A stretch of DNA of 64,000 nucleotides from positions 1 to 64,000 of the forward strand of contig JAFGGU010000011.1 in NCBI GenBank assembly GCA_016930375.1, read 5' to 3'. Positions 7,543 to 16,528 of the stretch are shown piece after piece; positions within the stretch are counted from its first letter, which is position 1, and every line of letters begins with the position of its first letter. Source of the stretch: Bacteroidales bacterium (GTDB taxonomy: Bacteria > Bacteroidota > Bacteroidia > Bacteroidales > UBA10428). The notes under the pieces are model-generated. The model saw only the letters and a program-made list of their open reading frames with translations. It was not told where the DNA came from and did no database searches. A program made the position numbers and the translations under genes.

Positions 7543-10008
7543 TCAGGAATTCTTGACAGACAGCCACTTATCAATTTTTTCGTAGAGTTCACTGATATTC
7601 ACAGGTTTGGTTATGAAATCGTCGCAACCAGCTTCGAGACACCGGAGTCTTTCTTCGTTAATGGCGTTGGCTGTTTGTGCTATGATGGGGATATCCTTGT
7701 TGAATTTTTTGATTTCCTCGGTGGCCGTGAGGCCATTCATCTCAGGCATCTGAATATCCATGAGGACCAGATCGATGTTGCTGTTATTCCGGCAGATTTC
7801 CACTGCCTCGCGCCCATCAGCAGCCCTTATGACATTGGCCTTTGTCTGTTTTAAAAAACCTTCCAGAAATTTATAGCTGAATTTATCATCCTCGGCAATA
7901 AGAAATAGTTTGCCTTCCCAGCTGAGATGTGACCGGGCATGCTTACCCTCCGGATGATCCTCAATTTTACGGGTAACAGGAATAAAAGGTACTGTAAAAC
8001 TGAAAGTTGAACCCTCATTGGGAACAGATTCGGCCCACATTTTTCCTCCCAGCAACTCCACCAGACCTTTTGAAATGGCAAGTCCCAGTCCCGACCCGCC
8101 GTACTTTCGGGAAGGTGAATTATCTGCCTGGATAAACCTTTCAAAAATGATCTGCAGTTTGTCGGGAGATATCCCTATTCCCGTATCTCTGACATAAAAC
8201 TTCAGGTAATTGTTCTCTTCAAGCTCATAGCCAAATTCAATGTATCCCTTATGGGTGAATTTAATGGCATTGCCAACCAGATTGGTCAGTATCTGCCTCA
8301 GTTTGATGGGATCAGTGCGTATATAAGATTTTTCATCCGGGAAAGGCTTTTTGGTCACAATTCTTACCTTGGATTTATCCCTTCTCAGGCTTCGGGTGAG
8401 AAAGGTCGATTGCACCTGGTTGAGCAAATTATTCAATGAGAATTCATCCTGTACAATATTTGCCTGTCCCGATTCGATTTTGGCAAAATCAATGATATCA
8501 TCAATCAGGCTGATGAGCATCTTTCCATTGCTGTTGATGATATTCAGATATTTCTTCCGGTTGGTATAACTTAATGTATTGTCATTCAGCATCTCGGCAA
8601 AGCCAAGTATACCATTCATGGGTGTGCGGATCTCATGCGACATGTTGGCAAGAAAGGCCGTTTTGAGCTTATCTGATTCTTCCGCCTTGTCTTTGGCTTT
8701 AACAAGTTCATATTCAAGCTGACTACGGTGCAGAGCAACGGAAACCTGGTGCACAAAAGTCTCGATGATATGCTTGAACTTAATAATGCTTTTATTCAGG
8801 GTGAAAATGGTGATATATCCCAGCAGCCGGTTATCCTTGGCCATGGTAATGCTATAGGCCTTATGCATTCGGATCAGTTCCTTGATCTTAAATAGATTTT
8901 CAAGTACAAGATCACCAATGCTGGTTTCGAACAGTTCCTCCTTCAGGGTAATTACCATACCTGCATTTTCGGATGACAAAGCCATTTCTGACGCGGGAAA
9001 AGTCAACCCCACGATCGGATGCTTCAGTAATTCCTCAACCTGTTCGGTGTAGGGTTCAAGGCCTGAGAAACTCTCGACTACCACTGATTTAGCCTCCTCG
9101 TTGTATGAACTTACAATAACAACAGCACTCTCGAGAAAGGCTGCCAGTTTTTCGGGAATATAACGATATATTTCGTCTCTGGAAGACAACCCAAGCAGTT
9201 CAAGGGCTGAATTGCTTAAAAATATTAAATTGTCATGATATACTCTTTCCTTCAGTTCTGACATTTTACGGTCAGAAACATCTCTTGAATTGACAATGAT
9301 CCCTTTAATGGCAGGATTATCAAGCTGATTTGAAAAAATACTTTCAACGTATATCCATCTTTTGTTCTTATGCAGACTCCTGTATTCTTTTTTGATCTGC
9401 TTTCCGGGATTGACAAGAGCCTCTTTAAATGCCGCATTAACCTGGCCGACATCATCGGGATGCACGATATCAAAAAAAGACTTGTGCAAAAGCTCTTCAA
9501 TATCAAAATCCGAAATCTTGTTTCTTTCAGAGCTTTCGAAAATAATTTTGCCCTTGCGGTCAATGATGGAGATCGCATCAGAGGAATTCTGCAAAAGCGC
9601 CCTGAACTGTTCCTCTCTTTCGTGCATGGACTTTTCCATCCAGGTGCTGTCGGAAATCTCCCTGGAAATTCCGGCAATACCGATTACATTCCCCTGTTGA
9701 TCCAAAACAGGTGTTTTAAAGGTTTCAAAATGAGAGATCCCCGACGTTAGATCCTGGATCTGCTCAACAAAATGTCTCTTCCTGGTTCGTTTAACCTCCT
9801 CATCATTCCGGTGAAACTCAAGTGCCTTTTCCCTGGAACACAGATCAAAGTCCGTCTTTCCGATAATTTGATCGGGTTGAGTATTGTAAAGATCGGCAAA
9901 AGACTGATTTACCACGATATACTTACCTTCATCGTCCTTGAGCCAGGCCAGATAGGGTATATTGTCCAATATAGCCTGTCGCAAATCACTCTCTTTCTGT
10001 TTTGCCAT
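7543..10008 (-). CDS. Hybrid sensor histidine kinase (PAS-PAS-GAF-HisKA-HATPase-REC)
   Basis: An 821-residue kinase without obvious membrane segments, so probably cytosolic. Two PAS domains come first (about 8-125 and 132-250; second begins QFRALLQNSSDAISII), then a GAF-like region (about 255-445). The phospho-acceptor is His458 in NMSHEIRTPMNG. The ATPase has N-box LVGNAIKFT, DTGIGI and GGSGLGLAI. A C-terminal receiver domain has the phospho-acceptor Asp751 in VLMDIQMPEMNG. There is no output domain, so the phosphate must move to another protein. AGGAGG lies 6 bp before the ATG, an unusually good Shine-Dalgarno for this phylum. It sits between the bifunctional nuclease and glycosyltransferase genes. 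Confidence 0.93.
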   Translation of the reverse strand: MAKQKESDLRQAILDNIPYLAWLKDDEGKYIVVNQSFADLYNTQPDQIIGKTDFDLCSREKALEFHRNDEEVKRTRKRHFVEQIQDLTSGISHFETFKTPVLDQQGNVIGIAGISREISDSTWMEKSMHEREEQFRALLQNSSDAISIIDRKGKIIFESSERNKISDFDIEELLHKSFFDIVHPDDVGQVNAAFKEALVNPGKQIKKEYRSLHKNKRWIYVESIFSNQLDNPAIKGIIVNSRDVSDRKMSELKERVYHDNLIFLSNSALELLGLSSRDEIYRYIPEKLAAFLESAVVIVSSYNEEAKSVVVESFSGLEPYTEQVEELLKHPIVGLTFPASEMALSSENAGMVITLKEELFETSIGDLVLENLFKIKELIRMHKAYSITMAKDNRLLGYITIFTLNKSIIKFKHIIETFVHQVSVALHRSQLEYELVKAKDKAEESDKLKTAFLANMSHEIRTPMNGILGFAEMLNDNTLSYTNRKKYLNIINSNGKMLISLIDDIIDFAKIESGQANIVQDEFSLNNLLNQVQSTFLTRSLRRDKSKVRIVTKKPFPDEKSYIRTDPIKLRQILTNLVGNAIKFTHKGYIEFGYELEENNYLKFYVRDTGIGISPDKLQIIFERFIQADNSPSRKYGGSGLGLAISKGLVELLGGKMWAESVPNEGSTFSFTVPFIPVTRKIEDHPEGKHARSHLSWEGKLFLIAEDDKFSYKFLEGFLKQTKANVIRAADGREAVEICRNNSNIDLVLMDIQMPEMNGLTATEEIKKFNKDIPIIAQTANAINEERLRCLEAGCDDFITKPVNISELYEKIDKWLSVKNS

Positions 10009-10013
10009 GTCAT

Positions 10014-10019
10014 CCTCCT
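10014..10019 (-). promoter_or_regulatory. Strong Shine-Dalgarno sequence of the hybrid kinase
   Basis: AGGAGG precedes the ATG at 10008 by 5 nt. Bacteroidota seldom use Shine-Dalgarno pairing, so this supports the start and may mark strong initiation. Confidence 0.6.
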
Positions 10020-10035
10020 GAAATAATAGGTTTGA

Positions 10036-10650
10036 TTACTCCTTTTTTCGCCTGTTTATTTCATCCCGGATCTGTGAGGCTTTTTCATAATTCTCCTCCA
10101 TGATGGCGTCGTTGAGCAATTCCTGAAGTTCCTGCAGATTGCTCTTTCTCAGGTCATCAGCAAAAGAGGGATCCTGTACGTGAATGCTTTTGGGCGTTGC
10201 TGCCGGATCTCCACCGGTCTGTACTGCAGCTTCTTTTTCAAAATCGAGGATTATCCCGGCTTTTTTAAGGATCTCCTCTGTTGTATAAATGGGGCATTTA
10301 AAACGCAAAGCAAGCGCAATGGCATCCGAAGTCCTTGCATCAATTTCGATGATGCGCTGACCGTTATCGCAGGTCAGCTTGGAATAGAAAACACCTTCCT
10401 CCAGCTTATATACTGTAATTTCGAGCAGATCGATATTAAAGGTATGAGCAAAATTAAGGAACAGATCGTGGGTCAGGGGCCGGGGTGGTTTCAATCCCTC
10501 CAACTGTATTGCAATGGCCTGTGCCTCAAAACCTCCGACAATAATCGGGATTCTTCGACGCCCGTTCTCTTCCGCCAGGACCAAGGCATAAGCACCGGTT
10601 TGTGTTTGACTGTATGAAATACCCAGGACGTTGAGTTTAACTTTGTTCAT
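10036..10650 (-). CDS. Bifunctional nuclease family protein (DUF151) with C-terminal UVR domain
   Basis: The 204-residue product has an N-terminal bifunctional nuclease domain (about 1-135: GAYALVLAEENGRRRIPIIVGGFEAQAIAI, split here by context, then ARTSDAIALALRFKCPIYTT) linked to a C-terminal UvrB/UvrC-like UVR helix pair (ELLNDAIMEENYEKASQIRD). DUF151 members have been reported as RNase/DNase in plants and Thermotoga; the UVR tail suggests a protein contact in repair or proteolysis. First gene of the leftward run that continues with the hybrid kinase 27 bp on. Confidence 0.85.
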   Translation of the reverse strand: MNKVKLNVLGISYSQTQTGAYALVLAEENGRRRIPIIVGGFEAQAIAIQLEGLKPPRPLTHDLFLNFAHTFNIDLLEITVYKLEEGVFYSKLTCDNGQRIIEIDARTSDAIALALRFKCPIYTTEEILKKAGIILDFEKEAAVQTGGDPAATPKSIHVQDPSFADDLRKSNLQELQELLNDAIMEENYEKASQIRDEINRRKKE

Positions 10651-10792
10651 TATCTCTGGTCAGGTAATTTTGTTTAATACACAAATATAATGATTTCATC
10701 TATTCCGCCCTCAGAATTCCAAAAGTGCAATTTTGATCTCCTTATTAATATAAGGTTTCCCGGTTTATTTTTATCTTAATTTACCTATTTAT

Positions 10793-10823
10793 TTTGCAGT
10801 TAAGCCAAAGTTTTATATTTTTG
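10793..10823 (+). promoter_or_regulatory. rplU promoter: TTTG -33 box and TATTTTTG -7 box
   Basis: TTTG at 10793-10796 and TATTTTTG at 10816-10823 are separated by 19 bp, a textbook match to the Bacteroidota consensus TTTG-N19-21-TAnnTTTG. Transcription should start near 10828-10830, leaving a leader of about 27 nt. Confidence 0.8.
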
Positions 10824-10855
10824 CACACCCAAAATAAAACTGAAATTTTATACAG

Positions 10856-11452
10856 ATGTACGCAATAGTAAGCATAGCCGGGCAACAATTCAAGGTTGAA
10901 AAAGGGAATAAAGTGTTTGTTCACAAGCTTCCTGGTGAGATTGGCGATGAAGTCAGTTTTGACAAAGTGCTTCTCATCAGCAATGACGAAAAAGTCAATG
11001 TAGGCGCACCTTATCTTCCTGAAGCAGTTGTTGTTGCACAGATTGTTTCCCAGGTAAGAGGCGACAAAGTATTGGTTTTTAAGAAGAAAAGAAGAAAAGG
11101 ATACCAGAAGCTAAACGGTCACAGGCAATATTTCACACAAATTCTGATTGAGGAAATCTCAGAAGCAGGTGTTTCAAGACCATTAAAGAAAAAAGCCGCC
11201 GATCCCGGTAAAGAAGCTCCTTCTAAAACCGCTGCACCCGTTGTAAAAGCTGAAAAGGCTGAAAAGCCTGTTAAACAGGAGAAAGCTGAAAAAGCAGCAA
11301 CTCCCAAAGCAGCTCCCAAAAAGGCAGCCCCCAAAACCGCCGGCGAAGAAAAGCCCAAAAAGGCCCCTGCAAAAAAAGCAGCCCCGGCCGCTGAAAAAAA
11401 ACCTGCCGCTAAAAAGCCTGCCGCCAAAAGCGAAGGCAAATCCAAGAAGTAA
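10856..11452 (+). CDS. rplU: 50S ribosomal protein L21 with long Lys/Ala/Pro-rich tail
   Basis: Residues 1-103 are a complete L21 ([20 protein letters not shown] to [10 protein letters not shown]), which binds 23S rRNA domain I near L20. The product is 198 residues, about twice the usual bacterial length, because of a tail of about 95 residues of [10 protein letters not shown], [14 protein letters not shown] repeats resembling histone H1 tails. The tail is in frame, has no internal stop and is followed by a normal rpmA, so it is not an obvious assembly artefact. It presumably binds nucleic acid; its role is unknown. First gene of the rplU-rpmA operon. Confidence 0.95.
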   Translation: MYAIVSIAGQQFKVEKGNKVFVHKLPGEIGDEVSFDKVLLISNDEKVNVGAPYLPEAVVVAQIVSQVRGDKVLVFKKKRRKGYQKLNGHRQYFTQILIEEISEAGVSRPLKKKAADPGKEAPSKTAAPVVKAEKAEKPVKQEKAEKAATPKAAPKKAAPKTAGEEKPKKAPAKKAAPAAEKKPAAKKPAAKSEGKSKK

Positions 11453-11479
11453 GTTAAACCATATAATAAACTGTAATCC

Positions 11480-11740
11480 ATGGCACACAAAAAAGGAGCC
11501 GGAAGTTCAAGAAATGGACGTGAATCACACAGCCAGAGGCTGGGCATCAAGATATACGGAGGCGCTGAGGTAAAGGCCGGCAACATACTGGTCCGGCAGC
11601 GCGGCACTGTTCATAATCCCGGTGATAATGTCGGAATTGGCAAGGATCATACTTTATATGCTTTGGTTGACGGTAAGGTTGAATATTACCGCAAAAAGGA
11701 CGATCGTTCCTATGTTACCGTCCACCCGCTGAGCGAATAA
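11480..11740 (+). CDS. rpmA: 50S ribosomal protein L27
   Basis: The 86-residue product begins [20 protein letters not shown], the conserved L27 N-terminus that reaches the peptidyl-transferase centre, and continues with the core [28 protein letters not shown]. There is no N-terminal extension of the Firmicutes type needing Prp cleavage. It follows rplU by 27 bp and ends in front of a strong terminator. Confidence 0.98.
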   Translation: MAHKKGAGSSRNGRESHSQRLGIKIYGGAEVKAGNILVRQRGTVHNPGDNVGIGKDHTLYALVDGKVEYYRKKDDRSYVTVHPLSE

Positions 11741-11765
11741 GTAGCGCAAAGGATAAAAACATCAG

Positions 11766-11812
11766 TCCCCTGCACTTAAACCGGATTTCGGTTTATAGTT
11801 CAGGGGATTTTT
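11766..11812 (+). terminator. Rho-independent terminator after rpmA
   Basis: TCCCCTG (11766-11772) pairs with CAGGGGA (11801-11807) around an inner AAACCGGATTTCGGTTT hairpin, followed by TTTTT. It ends the rplU-rpmA transcript just before the serS promoter. Confidence 0.8.
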
Positions 11813-11813
11813 C

Positions 11814-11821
11814 TATTTTTG
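11814..11821 (+). promoter_or_regulatory. serS -7 promoter element
   Basis: TATTTTTG matches TAnnTTTG and directly follows the rpmA terminator, 18 bp before the serS ATG. The leader would be only about 12 nt. Confidence 0.55.
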
Positions 11822-11839
11822 TACAAATCCCTTGTGTAA

Positions 11840-13123
11840 ATGTTAACACTTAACCTGATCAGAGAGAAATCCGATGAAGTAATCCGCCGGCTGCAATTGA
11901 AATATTTCGATGCCAGGGAACCCGTAAAAGAGATCCTCGCCCTGGATGAAGAACGCCGGTCCACCCAAAGCAAACTCGATGGCACACAGGCAGAACTGAA
12001 TGCCATATCCAAGGAAATCGGCGGGCTTCTTAAGGCCAACCGCACAGAAGAAGCTGAAGCCAAAAAGAATATGACCGCCACTCTGAAGAAAGAGATCGAT
12101 ACACTAGCTGCTTCGCTTGCCGCAAATGAAACTTTACTCAGAAACATCCTGGTTAAACTGCCCAACCTGCCATCTCAGTATGTACCAGCCGGGACCGGCG
12201 CAGAAGATAATATTGTTGAGCGAGGGGGAGGTGCTATGCCCGAACTCGCCGCTGATGCATTGCCGCATTGGGACCTGGCCAGAATCTATGATATCATCGA
12301 TTTTGAACTGGGTAATAAGCTCACAGGCGCTGGATTTCCCGTTTACAAGGGACAGGGCGCGAAACTTCAACGCGCCCTCATCAGTTTCTTCCTCGATGAA
12401 AATACCAATGCCGGCTACCTTGAAGTAATGCCCCCGCTCATGGTAAACGAAGATTCGGGATTTGGAACGGGACAGCTGCCCGACAAAGATGCCCAGATGT
12501 ACCATGTCACCCTCGATAATTTTTACCTGATTCCCACGGCCGAAGTGCCTGTTACCAATATATACCGCGATGTGATCCTTGATTCAAAGGACCTACCGGT
12601 AAAGAACACCGCATATACTCCCTGCTTCCGGCGTGAGGCAGGATCCTATGGGAAAGATGTCAGGGGTTTGAACCGCCTGCATCAATTTGATAAAGTGGAG
12701 ATTGTGCAGGTCCAGCATCCCAACAAATCCTACGAAGCGCTGGATGATATGGTAAGACATGTGGAAGGGCTTGTGAAAAAACTCGAACTTCCTTACCGGA
12801 TTGTCAAACTATGCGGTGGAGATATGAGCTTTACCTCAGCACTGACCTTCGATTTTGAGGTCTTTGCCGGTGCACAGAAACGGTGGCTTGAAGTGAGCTC
12901 CGTTTCCAATTTCGAATCTTTCCAGGCCAACCGGCTTAAGCTCAGGTTCAGGGATGAAGGATCTAAAAAGCCGATCCTTGCCCATACCCTCAACGGAAGT
13001 GCCCTGGCGCTTCCGCGAATTGTGGCAGCCTTGCTTGAGAATAACCAGACACCGGAAGGTATTAAAATCCCGGAAGCACTTGTCCCCTATACAGGATTCA
13101 CGATCATTGAAAAGCGCCGCTAA
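11840..13123 (+). CDS. serS: Serine--tRNA ligase
   Basis: A 427-residue class IIa synthetase that charges tRNA-Ser. The N-terminal antiparallel coiled-coil arm that grips the tRNA long arm spans about residues 25-105. The catalytic core has the motif 2 region FRREAGSYGKDVRGLNRLHQF and motif 3 GSALALPRIVAALLENNQ, with the serine/Zn-independent signature YLIPTAEVPVTN. Length is normal. The lipoprotein gene follows after 2 bp and a transporter 2 bp later, so the three are probably cotranscribed. Confidence 0.98.
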   Translation: MLTLNLIREKSDEVIRRLQLKYFDAREPVKEILALDEERRSTQSKLDGTQAELNAISKEIGGLLKANRTEEAEAKKNMTATLKKEIDTLAASLAANETLLRNILVKLPNLPSQYVPAGTGAEDNIVERGGGAMPELAADALPHWDLARIYDIIDFELGNKLTGAGFPVYKGQGAKLQRALISFFLDENTNAGYLEVMPPLMVNEDSGFGTGQLPDKDAQMYHVTLDNFYLIPTAEVPVTNIYRDVILDSKDLPVKNTAYTPCFRREAGSYGKDVRGLNRLHQFDKVEIVQVQHPNKSYEALDDMVRHVEGLVKKLELPYRIVKLCGGDMSFTSALTFDFEVFAGAQKRWLEVSSVSNFESFQANRLKLRFRDEGSKKPILAHTLNGSALALPRIVAALLENNQTPEGIKIPEALVPYTGFTIIEKRR

Positions 13124-13125
13124 AA

Positions 13126-13665
13126 ATGAAAAAATTTTCCCGATTTATGGGTGTCATGTTTGCTGTTACGGGTTTGCTGATCGCAGCATGCAATCGCGAC
13201 AGGCAGACGGCTGATATTCCTGATATCCAGAGCATCTATAGCAATATCAGTTACCTTGATTCGCTCATCCGAACAGACCGGATTGACAGCATCGGAAAAG
13301 TCAACGATTTGATCGTTGCAACCCTGCGCAATTACGACCGCAGGGCCCAGTCTCCCGATGATGCAGCCATTCTCGATTCGTTGACAAGCATTAATTCAGC
13401 TGCCCATGATCTGATTCAGTTCTGTTCCGAAACGCAATCCAATCTCGACCTGCTGGAACAGGATACAAAAGCCCTGGAAAATCAGTACCGTTCGGGCAAA
13501 ATCAAACTCATTGCCTATGCATCCGCTCTGGTGGAAGCTGATCAAACCCTGGTTGACATCCACAATCAACTGTCTGAAAAAACCAGAAAAGCCCTGGAAT
13601 ACCTGAAAAATCAATCTCTCCTGGTCAGCATGCTTGGTCCGCTCCCCATGCCGGCGGACCTGTAA
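13126..13665 (+). CDS. Putative helical lipoprotein
   Basis: I do not recognise a named family. The 179-residue product has a lipoprotein signal ending in the lipobox LIAAC (Cys about residue 24), then an all-helical, Asp/Gln/Leu-rich region with heptad character (RNYDRRAQSPDDAAILDSL, NLDLLEQDTKALENQYRSG). It is likely anchored in the envelope facing the periplasm. It is sandwiched between serS and a DMT transporter with 2-bp gaps, which suggests translational coupling rather than a shared function. Confidence 0.65.
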   Translation: MKKFSRFMGVMFAVTGLLIAACNRDRQTADIPDIQSIYSNISYLDSLIRTDRIDSIGKVNDLIVATLRNYDRRAQSPDDAAILDSLTSINSAAHDLIQFCSETQSNLDLLEQDTKALENQYRSGKIKLIAYASALVEADQTLVDIHNQLSEKTRKALEYLKNQSLLVSMLGPLPMPADL

Positions 13666-13667
13666 AC

Positions 13668-14552
13668 ATGACAAACCAGGCAAAAGCATATGTTTATGCA
13701 GGGCTGACAGTTTTTTTCTGGTCGACCGTTGCCACTGCTTTTGAAATTGGCCTGCGCGACCTGAACAGCATTCAGCTTCTTTTGGTGGCCAATATCACTG
13801 CACTGCTCGTGTTTTTTGTCCTCCTGATGGTGCAAAGAAAATTCAACCTGTTAAGGGAAGTGACAGCCCGGGCATTCGGATTGTCAGCTCTCCAGGGTTT
13901 GCTGAATCCCTTTGCCTATTACCTTTTGATATTCAAAGCATACAGTCTTCTTCCGGCACAGGTCGCCCAGCCGGCCAATTTTGTCTGGCCGGTCGTCCTT
14001 ATGCTGCTGTCAGTTCCCCTGCTGAAACAACCCCTGAGATTCTACAATGTGGTTGCTTTGCTGGTTAGTTTTGCCGGTGTGCTTATCCTGTCGAGCCAGG
14101 GTAATTTAAGAGGTTTCCGGATCGTGCAGCCCCTGGGGATCGCACTGGCCCTGCTCTCCTCCGTGGTATGGTCGTTGTTCTGGATTGTTAACCTGAAAGA
14201 CAACCGGGATAACCTTGTTAAATTGTTTTTAAGTTCCCTCTTCTCTGCCGGATATATTCTCATCCTGGCTCTTGCCACGGATAATTTCAATCCCGTTCTT
14301 TCCAAACCTCTGTATGCCTCTGTTTATATTGGTCTGTTCGAAATGGGCATTACCTTTGCATTCTGGCTGAAAGCCCTGCAATTGTCCGATTCAACAGGCA
14401 AAGTGGCTAACTTCATTTACCTGACGCCTTTCATTTCCCTGATATTCATTCATCTGATCCTGCATGAAGAACTGTACTATACCTCCATCATAGGTCTCTG
14501 CCTCATCGTGGGAGGAATACTGATCGGCAGGATTAAAAATGCCAAAGTATAA
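13668..14552 (+). CDS. DMT-superfamily (EamA) transporter
   Basis: A 294-residue inner membrane protein with about ten hydrophobic segments in two EamA repeats (about residues 5-135 and 148-290). The N-terminal KAYVYAGLTVFFWSTVATAF is the usual EamA start, with conserved prolines in LPAQVAQPANFVWPV. EamA carriers export or exchange small metabolites such as amino acids; the substrate is not evident. Last gene of the serS transcript. Confidence 0.88.
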   Translation: MTNQAKAYVYAGLTVFFWSTVATAFEIGLRDLNSIQLLLVANITALLVFFVLLMVQRKFNLLREVTARAFGLSALQGLLNPFAYYLLIFKAYSLLPAQVAQPANFVWPVVLMLLSVPLLKQPLRFYNVVALLVSFAGVLILSSQGNLRGFRIVQPLGIALALLSSVVWSLFWIVNLKDNRDNLVKLFLSSLFSAGYILILALATDNFNPVLSKPLYASVYIGLFEMGITFAFWLKALQLSDSTGKVANFIYLTPFISLIFIHLILHEELYYTSIIGLCLIVGGILIGRIKNAKV

Positions 14553-14627
14553 ACCATTTTAGGGATTTTCTCGTTTACTTTGTATTGTAAAAGATACCGT
14601 TTGAAAACTAATTTTTGTTACTGTAAA

Positions 14628-15902
14628 ATGAAGACACGTTTAGTATCACTGCTTCTTGGGGGAATCGTTCTTTTTATGCCGGTTTCCTGTAAAAAAGAAA
14701 AAGACAATTCTGTAGAGATCATCAACAAAGAAACCTATGAACTGATGCAGGTCGTTTACCTGTGGAATACGCATCTGCCGGCTTCTGTTGATCCTTCTGC
14801 CTATTCCACGCCCGCTGAATTTCTGGATGCTATCCGGTATGACGAGTTGGACAAATGGAGCGCCATCATCACCAAGGATGAATTCAACCAGTACTTTGAG
14901 GAGGGCACCATGATCGGACACGGCTTCATGCTCGGGCTGGACGATGATGAAAACATCCGGATCGCCTTTGTTTATAATTCCACCCAGGCCTACCAGCAAG
15001 ATGTGCGCAGGGGATGGATCGTTGAAAAAGTAAATGGTACGGTGGCCACGCCTTCCAACGTGTTTGACCTGTTGGGAGATTCCGAGGTAGGCGTTCGCAA
15101 CGAAATTACTTTTACCAACGGTGACGGCATCCAGGTGACAAAGAACCTGACCAAGGAAGAAGTTGATATAACCCCGGTATTGCATTATGAAGTGCTGGAG
15201 CAGGGAACCAGCAAGATCGGTTACCTGGTTTTTCAGGATTTCATTGATGCTGCCAATGATGAGCTCGATGAGGCATTTGATTCATTCAGTGTTGCAGGTG
15301 TAAATGATGTTGTCATTGATATGCGCTATAATGGAGGTGGAAGTGTTGATGTTGCTGAACACCTTGCAGGCTGGCTCATTGGTAAGGATTTTGCGAATCA
15401 GCCTTTCGTAAAATACCAGCATAATATGAACCTGGCAATTGATGAGGATACAACCATCAATATTAAGAGTAATCCGTCAGGACTAAGTCTCAACCGGATC
15501 TTTTTCATCGGAACCGAAAATACGGCTTCAGCCAGCGAGCTGATGATCAACGGCGTGAAACCTTATGTTGAATCGATACTGGCGGGAAGCACCACGCATG
15601 GCAAGCCCGTGGGAATGTATGTATTTGAGTTCAGGGATTATGACTGGGTTGTACTGCCGGTTTGCTTCAAGTATTCCAATGCCGACAATGAGGGCGACTT
15701 TTATGACGGTCTGCAACCGGCGCTTTCAGCTGAGGATGATATCACCAGGGATTTTGGTGATCCGGAAGAATCTTCTCTGAAAGCCATTCTCGATTATATT
15801 GAAACAGGTGTTATCCCTTTGAAATCAACCGGGCCGGCAGGTTACAAAACCAGTCTTATACATTCGGACAATACCCTCAACCAGTATTTAAAAGCTTATT
15901 GA
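14628..15902 (+). CDS. S41-family serine peptidase, lipoprotein
   Basis: The 424-residue product starts at MKTRLVSLL (14628), giving a good lipoprotein signal with lipobox PVSC; an upstream ATG at 14580 would only prefix a polar stretch. A PDZ-like segment (about 75-170) leads to the C-terminal processing-protease domain with VIDMRYNGGGSVD, the nucleophile Ser in ENTASASELMING and a Lys in THGKPVG. It should process or degrade periplasmic or surface proteins. It differs clearly from the canonical CtpA at 18547 in lacking that protein's N-terminal region. ruvC begins 7 bp after its stop. Confidence 0.85.
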   Translation: MKTRLVSLLLGGIVLFMPVSCKKEKDNSVEIINKETYELMQVVYLWNTHLPASVDPSAYSTPAEFLDAIRYDELDKWSAIITKDEFNQYFEEGTMIGHGFMLGLDDDENIRIAFVYNSTQAYQQDVRRGWIVEKVNGTVATPSNVFDLLGDSEVGVRNEITFTNGDGIQVTKNLTKEEVDITPVLHYEVLEQGTSKIGYLVFQDFIDAANDELDEAFDSFSVAGVNDVVIDMRYNGGGSVDVAEHLAGWLIGKDFANQPFVKYQHNMNLAIDEDTTINIKSNPSGLSLNRIFFIGTENTASASELMINGVKPYVESILAGSTTHGKPVGMYVFEFRDYDWVVLPVCFKYSNADNEGDFYDGLQPALSAEDDITRDFGDPEESSLKAILDYIETGVIPLKSTGPAGYKTSLIHSDNTLNQYLKAY

Positions 15903-15909
15903 TGAAAAC

Positions 15910-16455
15910 ATGGTGATTCTGGGCATCGACCCCGGCACGACCATTATGGGATACGGCGTGATCAGCATTACGCGGAACGAGCCTGCTATGCTGCTGCTCG
16001 GATCGCTTGACCAGCGGAAGATCCGGGACCATTTTGAAAAGATCGCCAAAATATTTGAGCGGACGCTGGAGCTGATCCGTGACTATAAACCTTCAGCCCT
16101 GGCCATTGAAGCGCCCTTTTATGGAAAAAATGTCCAATCCATGCTCAAATTGGGAAGGGCCCAGGGTGCGGCCATCTCAGCAGCCCTGTATAAGTCAGTT
16201 CCTGTTTTTGAATATGCCCCGAGGAAGATCAAACAATCTATTACAGGTCATGGTGATGCTTCCAAGGAACAGGTCGCCAATTTTCTACAGTACATATTAA
16301 AAATTCAGCTGAAGCCCGAAACCCTGGATGCCACGGATGGGCTGGCTGCCGCCCTGTGCCATTTTTACCAGGTGAAAAATCCGGTGAATTCAGGAACCTC
16401 GAATAACTGGGAGGATTTTATCAGGAAGAATCCGGGGAGGGTAAGAGAAAAGTAG
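15910..16455 (+). CDS. ruvC: Crossover junction endodeoxyribonuclease RuvC
   Basis: The 181-residue Holliday-junction resolvase acts with RuvAB. The RNase H-fold acidic residues are visible: Asp in VILGIDPGTTIMGYG, Glu in LAIEAPFYG, and the C-terminal Asp pair in LDATDGLAAALCH. The conserved GRAQGAA and HGDASKEQV segments are present. The last ~20 residues are a variable tail. It lies 7 bp after the S41 lipoprotein; ruvA and ruvB are not in the window. Confidence 0.96.
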   Translation: MVILGIDPGTTIMGYGVISITRNEPAMLLLGSLDQRKIRDHFEKIAKIFERTLELIRDYKPSALAIEAPFYGKNVQSMLKLGRAQGAAISAALYKSVPVFEYAPRKIKQSITGHGDASKEQVANFLQYILKIQLKPETLDATDGLAAALCHFYQVKNPVNSGTSNNWEDFIRKNPGRVREK

Positions 16456-16475
16456 CAGCGGCAGTAGCAGTGGCA

Positions 16476-16518
16476 CGGTCCATAGACCCTTCAAGCGGTC
16501 CAAAGACCCTTGAAGGGT
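16476..16518. repeat. Tandem 20-bp repeat ending in a hairpin
   Basis: CGGTCCATAGACCCTTCAAG (16476-16495) is followed directly by CGGTCCAAAGACCCTTGAAG (16496-16515), 18 of 20 identical. The second copy extends into the triloop hairpin ACCCT-TGA-AGGGT (16506-16518). It fills the short gap between convergent ruvC and the HIT gene and could help end both transcripts, although no T-run follows. Confidence 0.75.
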
Positions 16519-16528
16519 GTGGGTTTCA

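Noticed and set aside
11119..11607. Long open frames opposite rplU-rpmA
   Set aside because: They are produced by the Lys/Ala-rich tail read backwards (Phe/Gly/Ala-rich) and match nothing.
16476..16518. CRISPR-like repeat array
   Set aside because: The 20-bp copies abut with no spacers and there are no cas genes.
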